Source: Lacrimispora xylanisolvens (GTDB lineage Bacteria > Bacillota > Clostridia > Lachnospirales > Lachnospiraceae). Taken from it: 64,000 nt of DNA. The notes beneath the pieces were generated by a model that made no database searches, was not told the origin of the DNA, and saw nothing but the letters and a program-made list of their open reading frames with translations. This document shows, in pieces, positions 54,658 through 63,920 of this stretch (positions within the stretch are counted from its first letter, which is position 1; the number at the start of each line of letters is the position of its first letter). The position numbers were made by a program, and so were the translations under genes. The stretch spans positions 1 to 64,000 of the forward strand of contig NZ_PTJA01000001.1 of the NCBI RefSeq assembly GCF_002934545.1. Direction: 5' to 3'.

Positions 54658-54744
54658 AACCACGATACATAAATTTCTTCTTTACAGAAAAACTTTACTG
54701 TGCTACCATGGTAACACATGAAAATTAAGAGGAGGATTTATGTT

Positions 54745-55605
54745 ATGAAAAAAATAGTGATTCTGGCAGCAGCAATATTAGGAACAGCAGCGTTATTAAG
54801 CGGCTGTGCAGGAAAAAAGGAAGGACCTGCGGCGGCAGAGACAACAAAGGCAGAGTCTTCATCTGCAGAGACAACAAAAGCACAGGATACATCTTCGGCA
54901 GCTTCTGAAAAAGATACGTTTACAGTGGGATTTGATCAGGACTTTCCTCCCATGGGATTTGTTGGAGATAATGGAGAGTATACAGGATTTGACTTAGATC
55001 TTGCAAAAGAGGTGGCAGATCGCCTTGGTAAAAAGTTTGTAGCTCAGCCAATCGCCTGGGACGCAAAGGATATGGAACTGGAAAGCGGTAACATTGACTG
55101 TATCTGGAATGGATTTACCATCAATGGAAGAGAAGACGGTTATACATGGACAAAGCCTTATATGGCAAACAGACAGGTCTTTGTTGTGGCAAAGGACTCC
55201 GGAATCAAGACACTTGCGGATCTTTCCGGAAAAGTAGTGGAGGTACAGGCTGACTCTTCTGCAGAGGCTGCATTAAAGGATAATGATACATTAGCCAAAA
55301 CATTTAAGACACTTCAGACCACACCAGATTATAATACTGCATTTATGGATCTGGAGATGGGAGCAGTGAACTGCGTGGCTATGGATGAGATTGTAGCTGC
55401 TTATCAGATTCAGCAGAGAAAATCAGATTTCGTAATTCTTGATGAAGCACTTGCAGCAGAGGAGTATGGAGTTGGTTTTAAAAAGGGAAATGATGGACTA
55501 AGAGACAAGGTGCAGGAGCAGCTGGAGGCAATGGCAGCAGACGGAACCTTAAAGACCGTTTCTGAAAAATGGTTCGGTAAAGATGTAACAACAATAGGAA
55601 AATAA
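54745..55605 (+). CDS. Amino-acid ABC transporter substrate-binding lipoprotein
   Basis: 286 residues from the ATG after GAGGAGGATTTATGTT. Lipobox LSGC, an Ala/Thr/Ser linker, then an SBP_bac_3 domain (FTVGFDQDFPPMGFVGDNGE, YTGFDLDLAKEVADRLG, IDCIWNGFTINGREDG, YGVGFKKGNDGLRDKVQEQL). Binds a polar amino acid or cystine outside the cell. First gene of a three-gene importer. Confidence 0.92.
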   Translation: MKKIVILAAAILGTAALLSGCAGKKEGPAAAETTKAESSSAETTKAQDTSSAASEKDTFTVGFDQDFPPMGFVGDNGEYTGFDLDLAKEVADRLGKKFVAQPIAWDAKDMELESGNIDCIWNGFTINGREDGYTWTKPYMANRQVFVVAKDSGIKTLADLSGKVVEVQADSSAEAALKDNDTLAKTFKTLQTTPDYNTAFMDLEMGAVNCVAMDEIVAAYQIQQRKSDFVILDEALAAEEYGVGFKKGNDGLRDKVQEQLEAMAADGTLKTVSEKWFGKDVTTIGK

Positions 55606-55628
55606 TTGATACTGACGGAGGGGCAATC

Positions 55629-56279
55629 ATGGCTTTTACAAAGATACTTACACAACTGGCAGGAGGAATGTGGGTCAGCATCCAGATCTTTCTGGTAACA
55701 CTCATCTTTTCTCTTCCTCTGGGACTTCTGGTCTCCTTTGGGAGGATGTCAAAAAACCGGGTCATAGAGGCCATTGTTAAATTCTATATATCAGTCATGA
55801 GAGGAACCCCTCTGATGCTTCAGCTTATGGTGGTTTATTTCGGTCCCTATTACCTTTTTGGAGTGAAGGTGGGGAACGGATACCGCCTTTGGGCCGCATT
55901 TATTGGTTTCGTGATCAACTATGCCGCTTACTTTGCTGAAATCTACAGAAGCGGAATTCAATCCATGCCTGCCGGACAGTATGAGGCAGCAAAGCTTTTA
56001 GGATACTCAAAGAATCAGACCTTTTTTAGAATCATATTCCCCCAGGTAGTAAAACGGATTCTTCCGTCAGTCACCAACGAGGTAATAACTCTGGTAAAGG
56101 ATACCTCCCTTGCGTTTACCATCAGCGTGCTGGAGATGTTTGCCGTAGCCAAGGCGCTGGCGTCCTCACAGACAAGCCTGATTCCCTTTGTGGCAGCAGG
56201 TCTTTTCTATTATGTATTTAATCTGGTAGTGGCTATGCTGATGGAATACATAGAAAAACGGATGAATTATTACCAATAG
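55629..56279 (+). CDS. Amino-acid ABC transporter permease
   Basis: 216 residues with about five membrane helices. [20 protein letters not shown] and the EAA loop [20 protein letters not shown] are typical of the HisM/GlnP family. Starts 23 bases after the binding protein. Confidence 0.94.
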   Translation: MAFTKILTQLAGGMWVSIQIFLVTLIFSLPLGLLVSFGRMSKNRVIEAIVKFYISVMRGTPLMLQLMVVYFGPYYLFGVKVGNGYRLWAAFIGFVINYAAYFAEIYRSGIQSMPAGQYEAAKLLGYSKNQTFFRIIFPQVVKRILPSVTNEVITLVKDTSLAFTISVLEMFAVAKALASSQTSLIPFVAAGLFYYVFNLVVAMLMEYIEKRMNYYQ

Positions 56280-56290
56280 GAGGAATCGAA

Positions 56291-57055
56291 ATGCACGTAC
56301 TGGAAATGAACCATGTGGAAAAATCATTTAATGAACAGAACGTCCTTCGGGATATCTCTCTGTCTGTAAAAGAAGGGGAGATCCTTTCTGTCATCGGGCC
56401 TTCCGGTTCCGGAAAGTCCACGCTCCTTCGATGTGCCACATTGCTGGAACAGATGGATAAAGGAGAACTGTTTTACCTGGGAGAAAAGGCAGCGTGGAAC
56501 GGAAGCGATGGAACGACTGTCTATGCTAAAAAGGAAAAACTGAAAGAGATCCAGAAGAATTACGGTCTTGTTTTTCAGAATTTTAATTTGTTTCCTCATA
56601 TGACCGTTTTAAATAATATTATTGATGCACCAATCCATGTTCAGAAACGGAGCAAAGAGGATGCCATAAAGGAGGCTACGGAGCTTCTTCAGAAAATGGG
56701 ACTTGCTGATAAAGCAGATGCATATCCCTGCCAGCTTTCTGGCGGGCAGTGCCAGAGAGTGGCGATTGCAAGGGCACTGGCTCTGAACCCCAAGATACTA
56801 TTTTTTGATGAGCCTACTTCTGCACTGGATCCGGAGCTGACCGGTGAAGTGCTTAAGGTTATTAAATCCCTTGCCGACCTGCATATTGCAATGGTAATTG
56901 TCACTCATGAGATGGCATTTGCCAGAGATATCTCTGACCGGGTGATTTTTATGGCAGAGGGTGTGATCGTTGAGGAAGGGACTCCGGAGGAAGTGTTTGC
57001 GTCCAACAATGTCAGGACACAAAATTTTCTTGGGAGGTATGGAGATATTTTGTAG
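56291..57055 (+). CDS. Amino-acid ABC transporter ATPase
   Basis: 254 residues. Walker [11 protein letters not shown]-loop [17 protein letters not shown], signature [15 protein letters not shown], Walker [16 protein letters not shown]-loop VTHEM. GlnQ-type. Eleven bases after the permease; last gene of the unit. Confidence 0.95.
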   Translation: MHVLEMNHVEKSFNEQNVLRDISLSVKEGEILSVIGPSGSGKSTLLRCATLLEQMDKGELFYLGEKAAWNGSDGTTVYAKKEKLKEIQKNYGLVFQNFNLFPHMTVLNNIIDAPIHVQKRSKEDAIKEATELLQKMGLADKADAYPCQLSGGQCQRVAIARALALNPKILFFDEPTSALDPELTGEVLKVIKSLADLHIAMVIVTHEMAFARDISDRVIFMAEGVIVEEGTPEEVFASNNVRTQNFLGRYGDIL

Positions 57056-57076
57056 GAATAAATAAAATTTTATGAT

Positions 57077-57120
57077 AGCCCCTGGAACACATGGTTATGT
57101 GTGATTCAGGGGCTTTGTTT
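57077..57120 (+). terminator. Terminator of amino-acid ABC operon
   Basis: AGCCCCTG (57077-57084) and ACACAT pair with ATGTGT and CAGGGGCT (57107-57114), then TTGTTTTG. Confidence 0.85.
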
Positions 57121-57202
57121 TGTATTATGCTTTATTTTTAATATATCATTGACACCAAATGCGACACCATAATATAATGTATTATAAAGAGAGGATTAAT
57201 AA

Positions 57203-57457
57203 ATGTCACAATGGGATAAATTATTGAATAGAATATACTCTTTATCAAAAGATCTGCGATTTAGTGAATTGCAACGTGTCTTGGAGTACTATGGATATGA
57301 AATGAAGTCGCCCAAGGGGGGAAGTAGTCATTATACGTTTCGGAAATCAGGGTGTATGCCAATTACTCTGCCAAAGCATGAACCAATAAAAAAAGTTTAT
57401 GTACAGATGGTTAGAGAGATTGTTGAAAGTGAGGTATCAGATGATGAGAACAATTGA
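57203..57457 (+). CDS. hicA: HicA-type mRNA interferase toxin
   Basis: 84 residues with the HicA dsRBD-like core: LQRVLEYYGYEMKSPKGGSS then HYTFRKSG and ITLPKHEPIKKVYVQMV. The catalytic histidine lies in GSSHYTF. Cleaves mRNA unless bound by HicB. Longer at the N-terminus (about 20 residues) than minimal HicA. Overlaps the antitoxin gene by 17 bases. Confidence 0.88.
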   Translation: MSQWDKLLNRIYSLSKDLRFSELQRVLEYYGYEMKSPKGGSSHYTFRKSGCMPITLPKHEPIKKVYVQMVREIVESEVSDDENN

Positions 57458-57803
57458 TGATTATATGAATCTGCACTATAGAATGGAGATTATTGAAGAT
57501 CCTGATGAGGGAGGATATATTGTATCATTTCCAGATTTAAGGGGCTGTATAACATGTGGTGAGACAATCGAAGCAGCAATTGCTAATGCCAAAGATGCCC
57601 AAAAAGCCTGGCTGGAAGCAATGCTTGAAGATGGTTGTGAAATCCCTGAGCCAGATAATCTGGATAAATATTCCGGACAGTTTAAATTAAGAATACCCAA
57701 GTCATTACATCGGGAATTAGCGGAGCACTCAAAGAAAGAGGGGATCAGCATGAACCAGTACTGTTTGTATCTCCTGGCTAGAAATGATAGGGCACGTAAT
57801 TAA
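57441..57803 (+). CDS. hicB: HicB-type antitoxin
   Basis: 120 residues from the first ATG of an ATGATG pair after GAGG. N-terminal RNase-H-like HicB domain (YRMEIIEDPDEGGYIVSFPD, LRGCITCGETIEAAIANAKD) and C-terminal ribbon-helix-helix (FKLRIPKSLHRELAEHSKKE, GISMNQYCLYLL) for operator binding. Neutralises HicA and represses the operon. Confidence 0.9.
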   Translation: MMRTIDDYMNLHYRMEIIEDPDEGGYIVSFPDLRGCITCGETIEAAIANAKDAQKAWLEAMLEDGCEIPEPDNLDKYSGQFKLRIPKSLHRELAEHSKKEGISMNQYCLYLLARNDRARN

Positions 57804-57908
57804 ATAGATAAAAGTAAATTAAGAAAAAAGATAAAAACTTTTCACAAACGGATGATATACTAAATGCGATATATCAGGAAATGGCAAACATAGAAAAGAG
57901 GATGCTTT

Positions 57909-58553
57909 ATGAAAAGAACCTTAATGATCGCATTAGCAGTCTGCACTGCAGTTATATTATCGGCCTGCGGGAAATCATCGAAGCCGGCGCAAAACGCAGC
58001 TGGTACCGTTGCACAGACAGAAACTTCAAATGAAACTTCTCCGGCGGCAAGTACCCAGGCACCCGGAAGTACAGCAGAATTTAAGATATTAACCGGTAAA
58101 GTCACCGAGGTATCTGATAATATGGAATCCATGACCGTTTTAGATGGAGAGTCGAAAACTGTTTTTCATCTGGATAATGCTGTAGTGGAAACCTCCTACG
58201 CACTGGAACCGGATGTGAAAGTTTCCATCATCTATAAGGGTGAGATATCTGGGTCTGACACGACCAATGCAAAGGTGATTTTAGTCCTTGATGCCCAGGA
58301 TAAGATGGAAATAAAAGAAGTGACCGGAACCGTAAAGGATCAGGCCATGAGTACATTTACCATCGATACGGGTTCAGCAAAAGAGATGGGATTTATCAAA
58401 GATAACTGCGAAGGGCTGGATACCGGAGTGCTTGGAAATGCTACAGATGACAGCAACGGAAGTGGAGCTTTGGTAAAAGTTACCTATGTTACAGTTACCT
58501 ATGATGCAGGCAGCGAATCAAACTTCCCCTTAAAGGTGGAAGCGGCGAAGTAA
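57909..58553 (+). CDS. Lipoprotein of unknown function
   Basis: 214 residues. Lipobox LSAC, a Thr/Ser/Pro linker to about residue 55, then two similar beta-rich units (ILTGKVTEVSDNMESMTVLD and EVTGTVKDQAMSTFTIDTGS) of OB-fold-like spacing. Surface-exposed. Family not recognised. Confidence 0.75.
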   Translation: MKRTLMIALAVCTAVILSACGKSSKPAQNAAGTVAQTETSNETSPAASTQAPGSTAEFKILTGKVTEVSDNMESMTVLDGESKTVFHLDNAVVETSYALEPDVKVSIIYKGEISGSDTTNAKVILVLDAQDKMEIKEVTGTVKDQAMSTFTIDTGSAKEMGFIKDNCEGLDTGVLGNATDDSNGSGALVKVTYVTVTYDAGSESNFPLKVEAAK

Positions 58554-58564
58554 AAAACAGGTAT

Positions 58565-58620
58565 AAATCCCGGATCGGCAGGGCTTTTTTGATAAAAGGC
58601 TTGCAAATTCGGGATTTTCA
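58565..58620 (+). terminator. Probable terminator after lipoprotein
   Basis: AAATCCCG (58565-58572) pairs with CGGGATTT (58610-58617). The right part overlaps the candidate promoter (TTGCAA, 58601-58606) of the ABC-F leader. Confidence 0.5.
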
Positions 58621-58628
58621 TGTACAAT
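58601..58628 (+). promoter_or_regulatory. Candidate promoter of ABC-F gene
   Basis: TTGCAA (58601-58606), 16 bases, TACAAT (58623-58628). The start point would fall near 58634, at or just before the leader ATG at 58636. Confidence 0.5.
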
Positions 58629-58635
58629 AAGAGAG

Positions 58636-58725
58636 ATGACAGAAAAGGGGCCAAAAGACCCCTATTTTGATGATTTCGGCCATGACTTTGCTGAAATCAG
58701 AAGCAGAGCTTACGATATGGAATAA
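58636..58725 (+). CDS. Possible 29-residue leader peptide before ABC-F gene
   Basis: A complete frame, MTEKGPKDPYFDDFGHDFAE then IRSRAYDME and stop, ending 26 bases before the ABC-F start. It is rich in Asp, Phe and Tyr and contains KDPYF. A GGGGCC/GACCCC hairpin lies inside. ABC-F genes are often controlled by leader peptides that sense ribosome stalling. If the promoter is right the message would be almost leaderless. Could be chance. Confidence 0.4.
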   Translation: MTEKGPKDPYFDDFGHDFAEIRSRAYDME

Positions 58726-58751
58726 AACCAGATTTCAGAAAGGGAATTAAG

Positions 58752-60392
58752 ATGATTAGTGCACATAACGTAACATTAAGACTTGGAAAAAAAGCATTGT
58801 TTGAAGATGTAAATATTAAGTTTACGGAAGGCAACTGTTATGGCTTAATCGGTGCCAATGGTGCCGGAAAATCCACGTTCTTAAAAATTCTTTCCGGGGA
58901 ACTGGAGCCTACTGGCGGTGATATTGTAATCACACCGGGCCAGAGACTTTCTTTCTTAAAACAGGACCATTTTAAATATGATGAGAGTCAGGTTCTTGAT
59001 ACAGTCATCATGGGAAATGTCAGATTATATGAGATCATGAAGGAAAAGGATGCGATCTACGCGAAGGAGGACTTCACGGATGAAGATGGCATTAAGGCTG
59101 CAGATCTGGAGGGAGAATTCGCAACCATGAATGGTTGGGAAGCGGAATCCGATGCAGCTAACTTATTAAACGGTCTTGGAATTGAGACTGACTTACACTA
59201 TAAACTGATGAAGGATTTAACCGGAGCCCAGAAGGTGAAAGTGCTTCTTGCACAGGCACTTTTTGGCAATCCTGATATACTTCTTTTAGATGAGCCGACC
59301 AACCATTTGGATCTGGATGCCATTGCATGGCTGGAAGAGTTCCTGATTAACTTTGAGAATACGGTAATCGTGGTTTCCCATGACCGTTACTTCTTAAACA
59401 AGGTTTGTACCCACATCGCGGATATTGACTACAGCAAGATCCAGCTGTATGCCGGTAACTATGATTTCTGGTATGAGTCAAGTCAGCTTATGGTTAAGCA
59501 GATGAAGGAAGCCAACAGAAAGAAGGAAGAAAAGATTAAGGAGCTGCAGGATTTTATTCAGCGCTTCTCTGCCAATGCTTCCAAATCCAAGCAGGCTACT
59601 TCCAGAAAACGTGCGTTAGAGAAAATCGAACTGGATGATATTAAACCTTCCAGCCGTAAATATCCTTATATCGATTTCCGTCCGGCACGGGAGATTGGTA
59701 ATGAGGTTCTTACCGTGAATGATTTAACTAAAACCATTGACGGTGTGAAGATTCTTGATCATATTTCCTTTACACTCACCAGAGAAGATAAGGTGGCTTT
59801 TGTAGGACCGAATGAGCTTGCGAAAACTGTTTTGTTTAAGATCCTTTCCGGAGAGATGGAACCAGATGAGGGCGATTATAAATGGGGTCTCACCACTACC
59901 CAGAGCTATTTCCCCAAAGACAACACAGCAGAGTTTGATAACGATGATACCATTGTGGACTGGCTGACCCAGTACTCTCCTGAGAAAGATGCAACTTATG
60001 TCCGTGGATTCCTTGGACGTATGCTGTTTGCCGGAGAAGACGGCGTGAAGAAAGTCCGCGTTTTATCCGGTGGTGAGAAAGTGCGCTGTATGCTTTCAAA
60101 GCTGATGATAACCGGTGCCAACGTATTGCTTTTAGATGAGCCTACAGACCACCTGGATATGGAATCTATTACAGCATTGAACAACGGACTTGTGAAATTC
60201 CAGGGAGTACTCCTCTTTTCCTCCCGTGACCATCAGATCGTACAGACTACAGCAAACCGCATTATGGAAATCGTAGGCGGACAGCTGATTGATAAAATTA
60301 CTACTTATGACGAGTATCTGGAAAGTGATGAAATGGCTCGTAAGAGACAGGTATTTACTTTGACAGAAGAACAGATGACTGAAAACCAGTAA
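58752..60392 (+). CDS. ABC-F family ATPase (YbiT/YkpA-like)
   Basis: 546 residues, two ATPase domains and no membrane part. Domain 1: GANGAGKST, signature LTGAQKVKVLLAQAL, DEPTNHLDLDA, SHDRYF. A linker rich in Lys/Glu follows (KKEEKIKELQDFIQRFSANA). Domain 2 has a degenerate Walker A, GPNELAKT, an intact LSGGEKVRCMLSKLM and DEPTDHLDM, but FSSRDHQI in place of SHDR. ABC-F proteins act on ribosomes; the EF4-like YbiT group tunes translation. Confidence 0.92.
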   Translation: MISAHNVTLRLGKKALFEDVNIKFTEGNCYGLIGANGAGKSTFLKILSGELEPTGGDIVITPGQRLSFLKQDHFKYDESQVLDTVIMGNVRLYEIMKEKDAIYAKEDFTDEDGIKAADLEGEFATMNGWEAESDAANLLNGLGIETDLHYKLMKDLTGAQKVKVLLAQALFGNPDILLLDEPTNHLDLDAIAWLEEFLINFENTVIVVSHDRYFLNKVCTHIADIDYSKIQLYAGNYDFWYESSQLMVKQMKEANRKKEEKIKELQDFIQRFSANASKSKQATSRKRALEKIELDDIKPSSRKYPYIDFRPAREIGNEVLTVNDLTKTIDGVKILDHISFTLTREDKVAFVGPNELAKTVLFKILSGEMEPDEGDYKWGLTTTQSYFPKDNTAEFDNDDTIVDWLTQYSPEKDATYVRGFLGRMLFAGEDGVKKVRVLSGGEKVRCMLSKLMITGANVLLLDEPTDHLDMESITALNNGLVKFQGVLLFSSRDHQIVQTTANRIMEIVGGQLIDKITTYDEYLESDEMARKRQVFTLTEEQMTENQ

Positions 60393-60394
60393 TA

Positions 60395-60448
60395 AAAAGG
60401 CCGTTGCTTTGCAGGTTTGTTATGATACCTGCGAAGCAGCGGCTTTCC
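60395..60448. terminator. Bidirectional terminator
   Basis: AAAGGCCGTTGCTTTGCAGGT pairs, with few mismatches, with ACCTGCGAAGCAGCGGCTTT; between convergent genes. Confidence 0.85.
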
Positions 60449-60459
60449 TATTCATGAAA

Positions 60460-61920
60460 TTATTTTAGTCCATTATATAATGTGTCAAGAAGCTCTCCAT
60501 TGGAATCCTGACCAAGCTCCCATACCATGGCACCGCCTAACTTCTTTGATTTGATATAATCTGTTTTATAAGCGATGGACTGTGGGTCTTCGTAGCTGAT
60601 GAAGATTGTTCCGTTAAATAACCATGGAACCATTGACTGAGAATGAAAATATCTGGTATAACCGGTTTTGTTTAAATAATTTGCCTTGATGTCCTTGTAG
60701 CTGATTGAGTTGGCACCGCCATATGTCTGGTATAAGCCGTTATTGGAATTATTCACGGAAGAGTACAGGTACCCATAGAACGGGATTCCCATAACCAGCT
60801 TATCGGCAGGGAAGGAAGCGTTTAACCATGCAGTGACTCCGGAGTCCACGCTTGCTTTATATTGGGGTGAGGAATCATTGTTATTATAAAGGGGTGCCAG
60901 TAAATCCGTGTAAGGATCCCAGGTTCCGTGCAAATCATAAGTCATTATATTTGCGTAATCCAGATATTGAGCCAGTTTAGCCATTTCTACATTTTTTACG
61001 TAGGAAGCATCCGCTCCCCCGGCAATGGTGAGAAGATAGTGCTTCTGGTCCATGGCACCGCGGGCATCCAGCTTTTCTCTTATTTTTTGAAGAAGCAGGG
61101 TGAAATTCTGTTTATCCTCCGGCCTTCTGGTGTTGGTCGCCAGACCTCCGCTTACGGGATATTCCCAGTCCAGATCGATGCCGTCAAATCCATATTTTGT
61201 GATAAAATCCACCGCACTGTCTGCAAAGGCATTTCTGGATGCGTCGGTCAGAGCCGCGTCTGAGAATCTTCCGGACCAGTTCCAGCCGCCAACGGAAATC
61301 AATGTTTTTAAATTTGGATTTTGTAATTTTAATGAATTTAAAAGCCTTATATTATTGGGATCCACATCCGGATATCCCAAGGTAATCTTTAAATCCGGAC
61401 CAATGTTGGCAAAGGCGTAATTAATATGAGTCAGCTTGCTGGCATCGATCTGATCGGGGCAAATGCCGCTGTAGGCTTCCCAGGCAGCAAAGTAGCCAAC
61501 AATTCTTCCGGATTGGGGCTGGGTTTCTGCCGGAGGTAAAGCGGGTGCTGCAGTGGTAACAGAAACGGTATTGCTGGCAGGAGATATATTTCTTTTGGTA
61601 TCTTTTGCTTTTACATAAAACTGGTAAGTAGTTGCCGGTGTTAATCCGGTAACGGTATATGTAATTGAGGTTGTGGAGCAAAGATAAGTATTATTCTTGT
61701 AAATCTGGTATTCTCTTACTCCCAGACCCCCTGTGGGTGGGGACCAGGTCAGGGTGAGTGAGTTACTGGTAATATCAGCCGCATTTAAATTTTGGGGAGC
61801 AGTGGAAGTGCTTTTGTCAGGCTTTGCCGCAAATGAATTTTTCGTGCAGTAGTTGCTGATTAGAAAAAGTAATAAAACAGATATCGTCCACATGATTGCT
61901 TTTCTTGTACTTCTTTTCAT
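60460..61920 (-). CDS. Secreted chitinase-like GH18 protein with FN3 domain
   Basis: 486 residues from the ATG after GAAGGAGAACACG. N-terminal hydrophobic anchor or signal (IMWTISVLLLFLISNYC), one fibronectin type III domain (about 40-125), then a GH18 barrel with SVGGWNWSGRFSD, the catalytic FDGIDLDWEYP, MTYDLHGTWDP and the closing GAMVWELGQD. Hydrolyses chitin or related beta-1,4-GlcNAc polymers outside the cell. The FN3 domain aids substrate presentation. Monocistronic. Confidence 0.93.
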   Translation of the reverse strand: MKRSTRKAIMWTISVLLLFLISNYCTKNSFAAKPDKSTSTAPQNLNAADITSNSLTLTWSPPTGGLGVREYQIYKNNTYLCSTTSITYTVTGLTPATTYQFYVKAKDTKRNISPASNTVSVTTAAPALPPAETQPQSGRIVGYFAAWEAYSGICPDQIDASKLTHINYAFANIGPDLKITLGYPDVDPNNIRLLNSLKLQNPNLKTLISVGGWNWSGRFSDAALTDASRNAFADSAVDFITKYGFDGIDLDWEYPVSGGLATNTRRPEDKQNFTLLLQKIREKLDARGAMDQKHYLLTIAGGADASYVKNVEMAKLAQYLDYANIMTYDLHGTWDPYTDLLAPLYNNNDSSPQYKASVDSGVTAWLNASFPADKLVMGIPFYGYLYSSVNNSNNGLYQTYGGANSISYKDIKANYLNKTGYTRYFHSQSMVPWLFNGTIFISYEDPQSIAYKTDYIKSKKLGGAMVWELGQDSNGELLDTLYNGLK

Positions 61921-62091
61921 CGTGTTCTCCTTCATAACTTATTGTGGAATTAAGTATAACATGATGGATTTTCCTTGAATAGCGCGCAAAAACTGGTATA
62001 TTTTCATAAATTTGGTAATGATTCAGAAATACCGGAAAAACCTGTACTTGCAGATGATTTCTTAATCGCTTATAATCAGCCTTAAAAGGAG

Positions 62092-62862
62092 GTGAGAACG
62101 ATTAATACCATAGATTCCTATGCTTATGAATCCCAAATAAAAGGAATAAACCCTGGATTAAAAGCAGCTGTGGCAATGGCCGCATTATTATTTTGTATTG
62201 GAACTGGAGATGTTCTGGTATCTGTTACAGTGTTTCTGTCCATGGGTATTATTACGATTTTTATGGGAGGGCTTTCCGTTCAGAAGTATCTTGCCCTATT
62301 AAAGATACCAGTAACTTTTTTAATTCTTGGAACTGCTGCCATTGTATTTGGGATATCTCATGTGCCGGCAGGACGCTTTTATATTACCATGCCAGGCTTT
62401 TATCTTTATTTGTCAGACGGAGGAGCAGCTCTTGCTGCACGGCTGATTTTAAAAGCAATGGCTGCCGTAAGCGCCATGTATATGCTTGTACTTTCCACAC
62501 CGGCAAGTGAGATCATTAATCTGCTTGGAAAACTGCATGTGCCCAAACTGATATCGGAGCTGATGAATCTCATATACCGGTTCATTTTTGTTATGATGGA
62601 TGTCCAGCTCCATATGAAACAGGCGGCAGAGTCCAGGCTGGGATACCATAATTTCCTCACGTCTTGCAGGTCTTTCGGAGGGATTGGAGCCAATCTTTTT
62701 ATTGTTTCATTAAAGAAGGCCGGGATGTATTATGATGCCATGACTGCCAGATGTTATGAGGGCGAACTTCTGTTTCTGGAGGAGAAAAGGCCGGTGAAAG
62801 CAAAGGAGGCAGCGGCAGCGGCGGGCTATGTTGCATTTCTTCTGCTTATATGGCTGGTGTAA
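62092..62862 (+). CDS. cbiQ: ECF transporter T component, CbiQ-like
   Basis: 256 residues with about five to six membrane helices and the coupling-helix motif TARCYEGELL preceded by KKAGMYYDAM. It couples an S component to the ATPase. The GTG at 62092 is inside the AAAAGGAGG site; an ATT at 62101 has ideal spacing, so the true start may be ATT. No cbiM/cbiN lies upstream; the cbiO ATPase follows. Cobalt is the likely substrate given the cobalamin riboswitch just after the pair. Confidence 0.85.
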   Translation: MRTINTIDSYAYESQIKGINPGLKAAVAMAALLFCIGTGDVLVSVTVFLSMGIITIFMGGLSVQKYLALLKIPVTFLILGTAAIVFGISHVPAGRFYITMPGFYLYLSDGGAALAARLILKAMAAVSAMYMLVLSTPASEIINLLGKLHVPKLISELMNLIYRFIFVMMDVQLHMKQAAESRLGYHNFLTSCRSFGGIGANLFIVSLKKAGMYYDAMTARCYEGELLFLEEKRPVKAKEAAAAAGYVAFLLLIWLV

Positions 62863-62878
62863 AAACGAGGAGGAACAG

Positions 62879-63721
62879 ATGATGGAAGAAATACTTTTAC
62901 AGGCAGAAAATCTTTCGTATTCCTATGGCACGGGAAGTAAAGCACTTCATGATGTGTCACTGTCTGTGAGAAAAGGGGAGAAGATTGCAGTTCTTGGTTC
63001 CAATGGAGCCGGGAAATCCACCTGCTTTTTAAACCTGAACGGTGTCCTGATCCCGGATACGGGAACAATCAGGTATAAGGGAAAGATAATTGGGAAAAAA
63101 GACTTAAATGAGCTTCGAAGAGAAGTGGGAATTGTTTTTCAGGATGCAGACAATCAGATAATTGCATCTACCGTTTCTGCTGAGGTATCCTTCGGACCTA
63201 TGAATTTAAGGCTATCCAGAGAAGAGGTGAAACAGCGGGTTGAAATGGCGTTAAAGTCCATGAATTTAATGATGCTGAAAGACCGCCCTCCCCACTACTT
63301 AAGCGGCGGAGAGAAGAAACGAGTAAGCATAGCAGACATCATTGCCATGGAACCGGAGGTAATCATATTTGATGAACCAACTGCATCTTTAGATCCGGTT
63401 AATGTGGAAATACTCACACAGGTTCTTGATGAAATGACAAAAATGGGGAAAACTCTTCTGATTTCAACCCATGATGTGGATTTCGCCTATAAATGGGCAG
63501 ACCGGGCGGTGGTTTTTGCCGGTGGAACGATTATTGCCGATGGTCCGGTAACAGAGATCCTGACATCTAATGTGATCTTAACTCAGGGAAATCTAAAGAA
63601 GCCGGTTTTAATGGAAGTTTATGACAGTCTGGTGAAATGCCGGATATTGCCGGAAATGAGTCCTTATTTCAGGGATACAAAAGAATTGAACCAGCTGCTT
63701 AGCAGGCAGTATGAAGGTTGA
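62879..63721 (+). CDS. cbiO: ECF transporter ATPase, CbiO-like
   Basis: 280 residues from the first ATG of a pair after GAGGAGG. Walker A GSNGAGKST, Q-loop VFQDADNQIIASTVSAEVSF, signature LSGGEKKRVSIADII, Walker B VIIFDEPTASLDP, H-loop STHDVDF. The DNQ in the Q-loop is typical of ECF ATPases. Works with CbiQ, starting 17 bases after it. Confidence 0.93.
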   Translation: MMEEILLQAENLSYSYGTGSKALHDVSLSVRKGEKIAVLGSNGAGKSTCFLNLNGVLIPDTGTIRYKGKIIGKKDLNELRREVGIVFQDADNQIIASTVSAEVSFGPMNLRLSREEVKQRVEMALKSMNLMMLKDRPPHYLSGGEKKRVSIADIIAMEPEVIIFDEPTASLDPVNVEILTQVLDEMTKMGKTLLISTHDVDFAYKWADRAVVFAGGTIIADGPVTEILTSNVILTQGNLKKPVLMEVYDSLVKCRILPEMSPYFRDTKELNQLLSRQYEG

Positions 63722-63764
63722 CAGAATTTGGTATTGCAGTTACAATACAAGCGTATTATCTAAA

Positions 63765-63920
63765 AGGTGCCTGTGAAATTCTCCGCAGGATAATAGGGAA
63801 AAGGGTGAAAGTCCCTTACGGTCCCGCCGCTGTATATGCAGAGCAGGGCTCCATAAGTCACTGGGAAACCGGGAAGAGGGAGCAGCTGTGTTTGATGCAT
63901 GAGTCAGAAGACCTGCCTTT
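63765..63920 (+). ncRNA. Cobalamin riboswitch
   Basis: Conserved parts in order: AGGGAAAAGGGTGAAAGTCC, CGGTCCCGCCGCTGTATATG, AGTCACTGGGAAACCGGGAA and the B12 box AGTCAGAAGACCTGCC, with GCAGG near 63783 pairing to CCTGC at 63912. This is the adenosylcobalamin-type aptamer. CCGG-rich pairs after it (about 63935-63962) may form the expression platform. It controls a gene beyond the window, likely cobalt or corrinoid handling. Confidence 0.92.
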
